Source: Mikania micrantha
Taxonomy: Eukaryota; Streptophyta; Magnoliopsida; Asterales; Asteraceae
Reading direction: 5' to 3'
Assembly: GCA_009363875.1 (NCBI GenBank)
Contig: CM018680.1
Location: 68,587,139-68,651,138, forward strand
Length of the DNA: 64,000 nucleotides
A program made the position numbers and the translations under genes. Below, one piece after another: positions 1-11,731 of the stretch. The notes under the pieces were generated by a model, which was not told the DNA's origin, searched no databases, and saw only the letters and a program-made list of their open reading frames with translations. Every line of letters starts with the position of its first letter. Positions within the stretch are counted from its first letter, which is position 1.

Positions 1-1669
1 ATCGAATTGATGAATTTTGAGTTCTAGGGTTCATAGGGAAAAACGTTTTGGGATTTCTTGCTTAAACGAGTTAGTAATCGAATTAAAGCATATTGTTAGG
101 ATCTGAATAGTGCGTTTAAGGAAATGCACATACTAATTGTTTGAAACAAAAGCGAATTTTAAGATTTTAAGTATTAGGGTTCTTGAGCATAAAACGATTT
201 GGGGATTTTAATTCAAATGAGGTTGTTTGTAAAATTAAATAGCATAGCTAGGTTCGCAGGATCATGGGTGATAAAATCCCTATGGTTTTGGGTTCAAAAG
301 GATTCGAATTAGGGATCAAATAAAGGGATTTGGTTCGGTTGATGTTAAACAAGAGGAATCCGACTTGATAGGAGTTAAAACAATTTATTTCTGAATCCTA
401 TTGCGAAACCCTAGCGGGCTGAGTTGGTAGATGCTGTGTGTTTGATGTGGGGGGTCGCGGGTTCGATCCCGGGTTCCACCAATTTTTGGGTTTAAATCAT
501 ATTTTTGGTATTTTTGAAATAACTCTCACATACGAACTCCGTTTTAGTCCGTTCAAGTTGCGTTGGAACCGTAACGAGAATACGAACGCATTAGAATGAT
601 AAAATTCATATTTTAACCCGAAAACGAAATCGCGTATAATTACGTTTAATTAAATAAAATCGTATAGGATTTTATTTAAACGATTTCAAAAGCACGCGTA
701 CTTACGTATGCACTTTCTTAACACTTTAACATACGTGTGTTGACACGTATGTGATTTCAAGCACAAAACGATATTCTGAATAACACTAGGTTATTGTTTA
801 AACACAGATTCTTCGTAGAAGGATTTCTTACACGAGCTTTTAGTGTGTGATCATTCTGCTATTATCAAAGGTGCGTACACGGCCCCTTTCTGATTTTAAA
901 CTGTTTTGGGGGAGAAAACATGTGCAACAAACTGTTTTTAGATACATATCACTTGCATGAGTTAGCTGTTTACATTATGTGAAAACATATCAACTTGAAA
1001 GTCCTTACACACCTCGAACCGTTTAGTTTGCTGTAATGCAAAGCGTGGTAGTTGGAAATAGATCTATTAGGTTTGACAAACCTCACCTGGTAGATGGGAT
1101 CTACGCAGGTGTTTGACTGACCAAACACAATTTTACTATTGTTGTGATAGACAATAGTGGCAAGGCGAAAACATGCTATAGCATGGCAATCCGTCAGCTT
1201 CGGTGTCGAACACTTATGTAAATAGTTTATATGACTAGCTATCATGACTGTGCATGTGTGATTATGTTATCTACAATCTTGTTATTCAAACTGTTGTTTT
1301 GAACATTGTGAATGCTTAAAACCTGTGTTATGCACCAACCTTTGTGTTGACTTGATTTGCATGTTTTCTCAGGACGCTAAGGCGCGCAATAAAGACTGGC
1401 ATGGGCTAGGAGATAGAGTCGCATGCATATTTATTATTTATTGTTTAAAATTACACATTTGAGGATTTTGATTTGTAATTTCCATGTTACAACTGTTATT
1501 GATTTTTAAACGCTTCCGCAACTTTTGTAAACTCTGATGTTATATTTAAAGACAAAAGTATGTTTTGAAATTCATATAGAGGTCTTCGCTATGTCTAATG
1601 ATCTGAGATCCTGGTTTGTCATACTCCCAAACGGTGTGATTCCGTTAGTTGAAATTTGGGGGTGTGACA
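1..1669 (+). repeat. Ty3-type LTR, 3' part (5' end outside window)
   Basis: No protein gene is visible in this stretch. It ends in GGGGGTGTGACA, the TG..CA-type terminus usual for plant Ty3 LTRs, and it abuts copia pol coding sequence mid-protein at 1670. I infer that a Ty3 LTR (solo, or the edge of a larger element) inserted into a copia element whose 5' half lies left of the window. The start and a partner LTR are not visible, so the class rests on general style and the terminus only. Confidence 0.4.
414..482 (+). other. tRNA-like sequence with A-box and B-box
   Basis: GGGCTGAGTTGG (416-427) resembles a tRNA D-arm/A-box. GGTTCGATCCC (460-470) is a perfect B-box/T-loop, followed by TTCCACCA and a run of T. 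The T stem has mismatches and no clean acceptor stem forms, so this is not a functional tRNA gene. It could be a degraded tRNA or the head of a tRNA-derived SINE caught in the LTR. Confidence 0.45.
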
Positions 1670-3393
1670 GGTCACATGGCTTTCAGCAACAAGATCAACA
1701 TGAAGACAGTCCAGTCACTTCTCCAGCGCATTCGAATTCACGTGGTGAGATGACAAATGATTCGAATACTGATGATACACAAGTTCGAGGCTTCACGACA
1801 TTGCAAGATGTCTACAATCGAACTGTACCAATCAGAAATCAGGAGCTTCTCTTGGTGGATGATGAACCTCAAACTTTCTCTGAAGTCGTAGTTGAGGAAG
1901 GATGGATGGATGCCATGAAAGCCGAACTATTGTCCATCGAAAGAAACCGAACATCGTCCTTAGTTCCATTGCCTAAAGTACACAAAGTGATTGGCCTGAA
2001 GTGGGTGTATAAGGTGAAAAGAGATGCAACAGGTGCCATCATCAAGTACAAGGCCCGGTTAGTCCCGAAGGGATATGTACAAGAAAAAGGTGTGGATTTT
2101 GAAGAGGTTTTCGCTCCCGTTGCACGCATGGAAACAATTCGTTTACTGTTGGCAATGGCAGCGGACAAAGGGTGGATTGTTCACCACCTAGATGTTAAGT
2201 CTGCCTTCTTGAATGGTGATTTATTGGAGGAAGTATACGTGTCTCAGCCGAAAGGTTTTGAAGTAAAGGGAAGAGAGAACCTCGTGTACAAGTTGCACAA
2301 GGTGTTGTATGGGCTGCGACAAGCCCCGAGAGCATGGAATGCTCGTCTTGATAAATCATTGAAAGGATTCAGTTTTGTCAAGAGCGTGCATGAACAGGCG
2401 GTGTATAGACAACATAAAAGAAGTTCGGTACTGATTGTTGGTATTTATGTGGATGATCTTATCGTGATGGGATCATGTGAAAGGGAAGTAAACAATTTCA
2501 AAGAACAAATGAAAAGGGAGTCTGATATGAGTGACTTAGGCCGGTTGTCTTTTTACTTGGGAATGGAAGTGGAGCAAAAAGAAAATAGAGTTGTGCTGAA
2601 GCAAGAGTCTTATGCAAAAAAGATATTGAAGGCAACAGGTATGTTGGAATGTAACGAGTCTAAGTGGCCTATGGATCCGAAGAAGCAACTTTCGAAAATT
2701 GGAGATGGGAAATTGGTGGATGCGACTGAGTATCGGCGTATCATTGGAAGTCTGCGGTATTTAACTAATACACGCCCTGATTTGGGTTATTCGGTTGGGG
2801 TTGTGAGTCGGTATATGGAGAAGCCACGAGAAAGTCATTTATGGACAGTAAAGCAAATCTTACGTTATATAAGAGGGACTATGAACATGGGGTTGATTTA
2901 CAGAAAAGGAGGTGATGGAAAACTAATTGGCTATAGTGATAGTAGTCACGGAATGGATGTAGATGATCGAAGAGGTACATCAGGAGTGGTGTTCTACTAT
3001 TCGCAGAGCTTGATTACATGGGTCTCTCATAAACAAAAAACGATGGCGTTAAGTTCGTGTGAGGCAGAGTTCATGGCTGCGACTTCTGCTTCGTGTCAAG
3101 CTTTATGGTTGCAAAATCTGATAAGTGAGTTAACTGGGCAAGTACCGCAGCAAGTAACACTACTGGTTGATAACATGTCGGCTATCGCGTTGATGAAAAA
3201 CCCGGTTTTTCATGGTAGAAGCAAGCATATTGATACTAAACATCATTTCATCCGTGAATGTGTTGAAAGGGGTCAAATTTTGGTGGAACATGTGAGTGGT
3301 GATAAGCAAAAGGTAGACATACTCACTAAGGCTTTACCAAGGATCAAGTTTGCCAAGATGAGGAGTTTACTTGGAGTCGAGAATCTGGGATGA
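1670..3393 (+). pseudogene. Ty1/copia pol fragment: reverse transcriptase + RNase H
   Basis: The open frame begins upstream, around 1537, but its first ~44 codons come from the adjoining LTR-like sequence. True copia similarity starts near 1670. Visible parts are the RT core with GLKWVYKVK, the FAPVARMETIRLLLA block, DVKSAFLNGDL, the catalytic GIYVDDLIVMG, and a copia RNase H with SSCEAEFMAA and SKHIDTKHHFIRE, ending at TGA 3391-3393. Gag, protease and integrase are absent. The RT-RNase H frame has no stop or frameshift, so it decayed little. A polypurine tract and a 3' LTR follow, giving a normal copia 3' end. The lineage (perhaps Ale-like) is not certain. Confidence 0.85.
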
Positions 3394-3409
3394 AACACAA
3401 GTACTCATT

Positions 3410-3420
3410 AAGGGGGAGAA
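3410..3420 (+). other. Polypurine tract of copia fragment
   Basis: A purine-only run AAGGGGGAGAA lies directly before the LTR start at 3421. It would prime plus-strand DNA synthesis. Confidence 0.7.
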
Positions 3421-3687
3421 TGATAGTTTAATGAGACTTGAAAAGGGCAATTTCGTAATTTCGTTTATTTATTTTCATGCATGTCATGGGTATTGCATGG
3501 TAGTATGAACGTGGGTTTTGTTTTCTTAGTTTTCGTATGTAATGGTAACTGGTAGTTTGTTTTTGTCAATTTGCTTTATATGTATTTTGTAGTTCAGTAG
3601 TTGAAGTTAATGAGAAGAAAACGTTTTGCCCATAATATTGTGAGTGTGTGTTTTTTTTATTATAGTTTTGATCTTTGATTTCCAACA
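3421..3687 (+). repeat. 3' LTR of copia fragment
   Basis: The repeat runs from TGATAGTTTAATG to TTTCCAACA, 267 bp with TG..CA ends, directly after the polypurine tract. Short LTRs of this size are usual for simple copia elements. The partner 5' LTR is outside the window, so the boundaries rest on the termini alone. Confidence 0.65.
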
Positions 3688-4154
3688 AATACATTCTTCT
3701 AGGGGAATTAGTCACGTGAATATGGTGTTTGTATAACAAATACGTTAAGATTAAAGATGGTACTTTTTTTCGAAGATTCTGAAATAGCAGAGAAGGAAAA
3801 GGAATGGTTTCTTCAGTGGGTCAATTCCACCATAAATACAATAACAAGGGATGCAATATTACATAAGTCATTTATATAATATTGTAATGAAAATTTTAGA
3901 AATTGAGAGCAACCATATATAGAAAGTAACTTTTTTATGGTTATGTATTTTTGGTTCTTTGACGAGAAATATATTCATGCGTGGTTAAGGTTAATGATCT
4001 GTCCCATGTTATGATCAGCCTAACTATCGACTCTAGTTATCCTTAGAACAAATCATAATGAACAGGTAGACTATGCAAATGACTGAATTTGACAAGTGGA
4101 CAAATTTGAGAAGCCTATGTGGAATCGAAAAGCAAATAAAACTCATGTGGTTTA
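3688..4154. other. Unassigned AT-rich spacer
   Basis: I see no coding sequence, repeat or RNA gene here. It is the left flank of element 1 and ends with one copy of its target duplication, GTTTA (4150-4154). Missing SCPL 3' exons were looked for on the minus strand and not recognised. Confidence 0.6.
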
Positions 4155-4954
4155 TGTAAGGACAATTAAGACTGATGCTCACCAAAACATCTCTTGAACC
4201 AGTCTTGGACTCTCAGAAGACAAACAGCCTTCGGAAGAGAAGAATTAACCTTCGGAAGAACTAATGCTTCCGAAGGATAATTCTCTTATTCTGAAAGCTA
4301 TACAGCAACCTGAAGCTTCTGAATCCCTCCTCAGCACTTAGAAGTTCAAAGCGCTCAGTGCTTCCGAACGATCATCAGCTGCTTCCTAGACAAAGACTTC
4401 CGAAGACTTTCTCTGACAAAGATTCCAGACACTTATAGAAATAATCAGAGCTGCTTTCTCACATCCAGATCAACAAAGAAGACATTCAGGTGTTAGTCAG
4501 CAGCAAAGAAGATTTGTTAGAGCTATAAAGATATGAAACATTTAATTCCTTTTGTTGTTTAGGTATTTATTGTAAAAGTCAATGGAGTCTTTTGTATTAA
4601 TTGTATTTAATATGGCTTGGCCTGTCAAGACCATAACAGATTCTAGATTTAGCATACATTTGTCTCTAGTGTTTTGTCCAGCTGTGTATCCCTATGAGGA
4701 TACAACTGTAGGTCTTAGTATATAATCCTTCACTTGTCACTTAGCAAGGCATAAGTGTGTGCTTGAGCTGTAGAGTCTTGGTCACTTTGCACTTGAACGA
4801 AATATACTTTGACCTTGAATTCAACTTTATTTATCTATTGTATTTGTTCTGCAAGTGTGAGTGAGTCGAGTTGATAGAATCTTCCGTATCTATCAAGTTC
4901 AGTAGAAGATTGCTTGTGAAAGTGTTGTGTTGAGATACATAACCTGACCCAACA
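4155..4954 (+). repeat. 5' LTR of element 1
   Basis: Starts TGTAAGGACAATTAAG and ends GACCCAACA, just before the primer binding site. It contains repeated CTTCGGAAG/CTTCCGAAG motifs in its first third and a TATA-like box, AGTATATAATCC, near 4718-4729, probably the element's promoter. Confidence 0.93.
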
Positions 4955-4956
4955 AG

Positions 4957-4968
4957 TGGTATCAGAGC
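4957..4968 (+). other. Primer binding site, element 1
   Basis: TGGTATCAGAGC, complementary to the 3' end of initiator tRNA-Met, begins two bases after the 5' LTR. Confidence 0.9.
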
Positions 4969-5059
4969 CTTGGCTCTTCAACTTAAGCGACTAACCATTC
5001 TTAAGTTACCAGTTGTTCATCTTCTACTACTCATTGCTTCAAGCTTCCTCTAAGTCAAA

Positions 5060-7754
5060 ATGACAACAATCAATAAGCACGACACTGAGAATGGTACTCT
5101 CAACAAACCTCCCATGTTCACATCTGTTGACTATGATACATGGAAGGTTAGGATGGAAGGTTTCATCAGGAACTAGGACTTCAATCTCTGAAAGTCAGTT
5201 CTTGAAGGATGATTCATTCCAACTGTTGCTGCTGCTGGAGCTGGTGAAGTACCTGTTCCAAAAGATCCATCTCTATATTCCGATGAGGACTACAAGAAGA
5301 TGGAAGTTGACTCAAAGGCACTATGGTTGATCCAAATGTCCATTCCTAACTCTATCATACATGCATTCAAGAAATGCAAATCTGCTAAAGAGTTGTGGAA
5401 CTCTTTACAACAGATGTATGAAGGGTCTGATGATGTGAAAGAAAACAAGAAAGACATGCTGAAACAAAAGTTTGAGAACTTTTTTCAAGAGAACAATGAG
5501 AAGATGGCTTCTCAATATCTAAGGTATGTACAACTTGTGGATGAACTAACAGCTGCAGGTGTAAAGATGGAGGACCAAGATGTGATCAGAAAGTTCTTAA
5601 GATCTCTTCCACACGCGTGGAACATTTATTCTGTTACCATCCGAAGAAAGAATATCTTAGAACTCTGAAGTTAGGGGAACTCTTTGGTATACTAAGTGCT
5701 TACAAAATGGAGATTGATGCTCAAGAACCTAAACAATCATCTTCTGTTCCTCTTGGGTCAGCTGCCTTATATGCCCCTATTCATAATGCTCCAATTCAAA
5801 GTTATCAGCCCATATACCATTCAAATTCCACACCTATCATCACCTTTCCAGAAACACCAACGCCATCTTCATCACACTCAAATCCATTTTCTAATACAAC
5901 CCTACTGCTCACCGCTGGTCAGGGAGCACTCATGGCCGAAGAAACAAACCATTTTCATCTGTGTCAAGAAGATCTAGATGGTATTCCTGCAGATGATCTG
6001 GAGGAAATGGACATCAGCTACCAAATGGCTATGATATCCTACCAAGCAAATAAGTTTTACCAAAGAACCGGAAGATAGTTTAAGAAGCACAACATGAAGA
6101 CTGGGTTTGGTCTGGATAAGTCCAAACTAAAATGCTATAACTATCAGCAACTAGGCCATTTTGCAAGAGAATGCAACTCTCCAAGCTCCCAGCCATCTTC
6201 TTTAGCTCAGCCGAACTACCAAACATCCAAGAACTCAAGCATTGCAGAGCAACATGACTTCTCTGACTGGAGCTTTCAAGTGGAGGAAGCATCTGCCTCA
6301 AACAATGCACGGATGGCGAATGACTCCACCTCCACATTCAAGGTAATAGATGACATGTGTACTCCTCAATGTCTTGAAAAATTAAATGCATATAAAGGAT
6401 TCAATGCACAAGTCTGTGATGAACTTGAGGCAATACAAGTTGTTAAAACAGATTTTTTTTGAAGCTAAAAGAAATTGTAAAGAAAAGATTGAAGAGTTGG
6501 AAAAGACAATTTCTAGTGTAAAACATATTGACACTAACAAACAATGTCCAATAAACAACCTATTGGAAAGACTAACAACTACTAAGATAGAATTTGTATT
6601 GGCCGAGTCATACAGAGATAGATTTCTCAGTCAGGGAAAGAAGTTTGAGAAACTTCTCAAAATGATCGAGATACTTGATTTAGTAAAGAAGAAGGGTGCT
6701 GGGGTAGGGTATAACAAAATGGAACCTCCACCTGCATACAATCCAACAGTAGAGATTAAATGTAAACCTGAAACAAATCTTGTGTATGATGAAATTATTG
6801 ACATACATAAGATTCAACAAGAAAATGATTCGCTTGATGTTAGCCCTACTCAATCAATCTATTCATCTGAGGATGATACTCCTGATGTTTTTGAAAACTA
6901 AATCAGTTACAAAAGAAAAGAAACAAGAAAACCACACCATCTTTTGTTAAAGCTAAATATGTAAAAGCTGGGAGTACATCATCAAGTGAATATGTCACTT
7001 GTCCATATAAAAAGTCACATAGAGATAAATTAGGAAACATAAATGCTGGCACATCAAAGGTTCAGGTAAATCACTCCAACAAAAGTCATGTTGGAACACC
7101 AAAGTCAGGACAGTCAAGTTCAGTGAAACATAGCTCAAGTTCCCCCACATGAAGGAACTTTCAAAAATCAACAAAAGTTCAGCCAATGTGTCTAATGTGT
7201 GGAGACACAAATCACTATGTTGTTGATTGCTTCTTCAATCCAAGAAGCATAACACATTCAAGACCAAGAGGAAGAGAAGTCACAAGGGAAGTTGGAATAA
7301 TACACCTCAAGTTCCGGAAGGTCAAAGATCTGCTTCTGAAAGAAAAAGGACAAGCAAGAAACAACAAGAACCATCGAAAGCGTCAACCTCCAACAACAAG
7401 AAAAAGAATTATTCCGAAGTAAGGAAGCCTTCGGAAGCAAAAATTAGATGTGCTTCCGATAATACCAAGAAACCCTTCAACTTCGGAAGAAAACAAGAAG
7501 AAGAAAGAAAACAGTTCAAAACCAAGACATCTGAAGGGAAAGCCAGAACCACTTCAGATAGGTTCTAGAAGAAACACTTCCAATCAGTTCCAAAGGTCAA
7601 CAAGGTATGGAGAAAGAATGAATCCAATGAACAAATGGCTCCTGCAACAAGTTCATCATCAGCACCACCCAAAATGATATCTAAGAAATTCATCTACAAT
7701 GATGCAAATGGAAAACCCAAGACCACATGGGCTTGGATTCCCATCATAAACTGA
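5060..7754 (+). pseudogene. gag of element 1 (broken)
   Basis: The start ATG at 5060 matches the intact start in element 2. The frame is interrupted early by TAG and TGA (codons that read Gln and Trp in element 2), shifts near 5650, meets a TAG at 6076 and shifts again near 6450. Recognisable parts are the copia Gag (UBN2-type) domain, a first zinc knuckle in which the second Cys has become Tyr (CYNYQQLGHFAREC, about 6130-6175), and a second knuckle CLMCGDTNHYVVDC near 7189-7230. After that knuckle the Ser/Lys/Glu-rich tail and the ending KPKTTWAW lie in the -1 frame. An in-frame TGA at 7752-7754 closes gag at the same place where element 2 has TAA. Confidence 0.88.
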
Positions 7755-10700
7755 TCTAATTTTCATGTTCAGGGACAGCAAGATTCAAAAGGCAACTAAT
7801 GGATAGTTGACAGTGGCTGCTCCCGGCACATGACAGGCAACAATACCCACTTGCACAAATTTGAACCATTCTTTGGAGGGTCAGTTGCTTTTGGAAGTGA
7901 TCCAGTAGGTCGGTATATCACAGGTAGGGGAACAATAACCAATGGTGAGGTTAGTTTTGAAAATTTTCATTTTGTGAAGGAATTAAATTACAATTTGCTG
8001 AGTGTCTCTCAAGTGTGTGACAAGAAACATAACATGTTGTTCACTAAGCATGAATGCATTGTCCTGAAACCAGGATTTGTTATTCCTAATGATCAAATTC
8101 TACTTAGAGCTCCCATAAGGAACAACATGTATATGCTGGATATGAGCCCAGCTTCACCACTTAGCAATATAAACTGCTTTGTTTCCAAAGCCTCACTTGA
8201 TGAATCATCTCTTTGGCATAGAAGACTTTGTCATGTAAACTTGAAAAACATGAATAAATTGGTTAAAAATAAATTATTTACAGGTTTACCAACAAAGGAA
8301 TTTGTTTTCTTGATAAATGTGTTGCATGCCTTAAAGGGAAGCAACACAAATCTTCTCATCATGCCAAAGAGATAAATTCCATTACAACAATCCTACACTT
8401 GCTTCATATGGACTTGTTTGGCCCTACAAGTGTGAAAAGTTTAGGGAGAAAATCTTATTGTCTGGTGGTCACTGATGACTTTTCAAGATATACTTAAGTA
8501 TTCTTTTTGAGTACCAAGGATGAAACTGCTGAAATCTTGAAGTCATTCATTCTTAGGGTTGAGAATGAAAGTGATCACAATGTCAAAATCATTAGGTCTG
8601 ACCAAGGTACAAAATTTAAAAATCATACTTTAAACACTTTTTGTGAATCCAAAGGTATCACAAGACAATTTAGTGCTCCTAGGACTTCACAACAGAATGG
8701 TGTTGCTGAGAGAAGGAATAGGACACTAATTGAAGCTGCTAAAACCATGTTATCTGATGCCAAACTGCCAATTACCTTTTGGGCAGAAGCAGTCAACACT
8801 GCCTGCTATGTCCAAAACAGGATATTGGTAGTTAAATCACATGGTATGACTCCTTATGAGATTTGGCATAAATGAAAACCATTTATTGGATTTCTGAAAC
8901 CATTTGGATGTCAATGCACAATCTTGAATACCAAAGATCATCTGGCCAACTTTGCTGAGAAATCAGCTAAGGGCTTCTTTGTTGGATACTCTTCTCATGC
9001 TAAGACATATAGAGTGTACATCAAAAGTTCTAGAATTATTGAAGAGTCCGCAAATGTTCAATTTAATGAACATACTATCAATAATCCTGGAACTGGTCCT
9101 GATTGGTTATTTGATCTTGATGGATTCACATCTGCTTTTAATCTTTCAGAAGAGTATGTCACAAGACCTCAGACAGCAACTTCAGTCACAAATCAGCACA
9201 GAAGGGAAGAAGATTTTCGTGTTGAACTGCCAATAGCTTCAAGACAAACCTTGGCAGAATCCACTTTAACACCTTAAACACTCTCACAATCAGTAAATGT
9301 CATCACATCTCAAGTTGTTCTTCTAAGTAACTCCATTTCTGCCCCACAGAGTCAAGAGGAAGTTGGGAGCCCTACTAATGAAGTAACCACACTGGAAACC
9401 TCTCTACCCAGAGAAAGTCCATCCACAGCAGTCCAACATCAAAGAATTCAAGATCTGCCTGAAATACAACTTGAGGTTGTACTTCCAAACCTTGAGTCTA
9501 ACCCTCAAGATTTAAGTTCTCAGCTGGATGTTATTCCTAGAAATCGCATACACACATCTCATCCAGCTGAAAACATCATTGGAAATGTTGATAAAGGAGT
9601 AAAAACAAGAGGCTCCTTGCATAAAGCAAACATTTATTTGTTGTTTTTTTGCTTTCTATCCTAAATTGAACCAAAGAAAATTGTTGAAGCTTCGAAAGAT
9701 AGTAGCTGGGTAGAAGCAATGCAGGAGGAACTTCTTCAATTTGAAAGGCAAGGAGTGTGGAAAATTTGCCCTTTACCTAAGGGAAAGAATGCCATCGGAA
9801 CTAAGTGGGTTTAGAAAACAAGAAAGATGACAAGGGTGCAGTTATCAAGAACAAGGCAAGATTAGTTGTACAAGGATACATAAAAGAGGAAGGAATTGAT
9901 TATGAAGAAGTTTTTGCTCCAGTTGCAAGAATTGAAGCTATCAGAATATTCTTAGCATTTGCAGCTGCTGAAAACTTCAAGGTCTTTCAAATGGATATTA
10001 AAAGTGACTTCCTCTATGGGAAAATTGACGAAGAAGTGTATGTTTGTCAACCACCTGGGTTTGAGGATCCAAAGTTTCCTGATCATGTCTGTAAGCTTGA
10101 TAAAGCTCTATATGGGTTGCATCAAGCTCCTAGAAAATGGTATGAAACTTTATCCTCATTTTTACTTTCAAACAACTTCAAGAGAGGAACCATTGACAAA
10201 ACTCTTTTCTTCAAGAAATCCAATCAACATATTATGCTTGTTTAGATCTATGTTGATGATATTATTTTTTGTTCCACTAATGAATCTCTCTGCAAGGATT
10301 TTGAAGAACTAATGAAGTCCAAATTTGAAATGAGCTCAATGGGAAAGCTTACATTCTTTCTCAGACTTCAGGTGAAGCAAACTCCTACAGGAATATTCAT
10401 TAACCAATCAAAATATGTCAAGGACATTCTTGAAAGGTTCAACGTTACTGACTGCAAAGCTCTAGGGACCCTAATGTCCAAAACAACATCCTTAGGACCA
10501 GACCTTGAGGGGAGGATGTTGATCAGCACCAATATAGAGCTATGATTGGGTCTTTGATGTATATCACAGCAAGTAGGCCTGATATCATGTTTGCAACTTG
10601 TCTATGTGCAAGATTTCATGCTAATCCCAAAAGTTCACATATGTTTGCTGTGAAAAGGATCTTCAGATATCTCAAGGGAGCACCAAGTCTAGGTTTGTGG

Positions 10701-11196
10701 TATCCTAGGAATACAGATTTTCAGTTTATGGCTTATACTGACAGTGATTATGGAGGTTGTAACATTAGCAAGAAATCCGCATCAGGAGGATGTTAGTTTC
10801 TTAGATCTAGAATAGTTTCATAGCAATGTAAGAAGCAGACATGTGTTTCCACTTATACTGCAGAAGCAGAATACATTGTTGCCGCTAGTTGTTGTGCTCA
10901 AGTTATCTAGATTCAAAATCAAATGAAAGATTATGGAGTAGAACTTTCTAATACTCCTATACAGATAGACAACTCCAGTGCAATCTCCATCACAAATAAT
11001 CATGTCAAGCATTCGAAGACCAAGCATATTGACATCAAATATCACTTCATAAGAGATTGTGCAGAGAAGAAGTTAATTCATCTAGTCAAAGTTGATATTG
11101 AACATAATCTTGCTGATCTCTTCACCAAGGCCTTTGATGAAGGAAGATTCAGGTATTTAATTAATCACAACTATTGATATGATCAATTTTGAATAA
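7755..11196 (+). pseudogene. pol of element 1 (protease, integrase, RT, RNase H; broken)
   Basis: The order is protease (VDSGCSRHMTG near 7805), GAG-pre-integrase (LWHRRLCHVNLKNMNKL), integrase core (MDLFGP, SDQGTKF, QQNGVAERRNRT), RT (YVDD near 10250, directly after an in-frame TAG) and RNase H (YTDSDYGG, SKTKHIDIKYHFIRD), ending with TAA at 11194-11196. Many stops and at least four frameshifts separate the readable segments. It lines up throughout with the intact pol of element 2. Trp-to-stop and Gln-to-stop changes are frequent, as expected from C-to-T decay in methylated repeats (inference). Confidence 0.9.
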
Positions 11197-11731
11197 ATAA
11201 ATTTGTATCAAGGTTTAAATAATCCTTCAGAAGATAAACTTAACTTATCTTCTGCAAAGTATTTACTCATCAGAAGAAATGTTAAGTCTTCAGAAGTGGT
11301 CGTTAATTCTTAAGTCGTAAGAAGTCACACTTTTTAAGATATCTATTCTTATGTGCGTATTTCTCTTCCGATATAAACTCTTTGCTTTTGAAAGCATTTT
11401 CTTCTGATTACTTCTCATCATCAGAAGAACGTGTCTTCTGAAGCATACACTTCTCTGTTGCACATATTCTGCTTTCTTCCGATACTGCACGACAAATTTC
11501 TATTTTATTTCTCGAAAGAATCTCCTTCATCTTCCGAAGTTAATTGTGCTACACAGCTGTCATGGAAGACCTTTTAATCTTTTGTAACTCCAAATCTCAA
11601 AATTTAATGTGTCTTTATATTAAACGTTGACATCCGAAGGTATAAAAGGTCTCCCGCCCATTCAAATTCTCACTTCCTTCTTCTTCAATCGTCAGTTTTC
11701 TTCGAACTAAACCCTAACCGTCAATCTCCAA
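11197..11731 (+). promoter_or_regulatory. pol-ORF3 spacer with candidate internal promoter, element 1
   Basis: This non-coding spacer is rich in TTCGGAAG/CTTCCGAAG-type motifs. Its last 200 bp closely match the same place in element 2, including TATAAAAG (11641-11648) followed by GGTCTCCCGC and ATTCAAATTCTCAC, 91 bp before the ORF3 ATG at 11732. The conservation suggests a promoter for a separate ORF3 mRNA; no transcript data are available. Confidence 0.5.

Noticed and set aside
414..482. Functional tRNA gene
   Set aside because: Good A-box and B-box, but the T stem is mismatched and no acceptor stem pairs.
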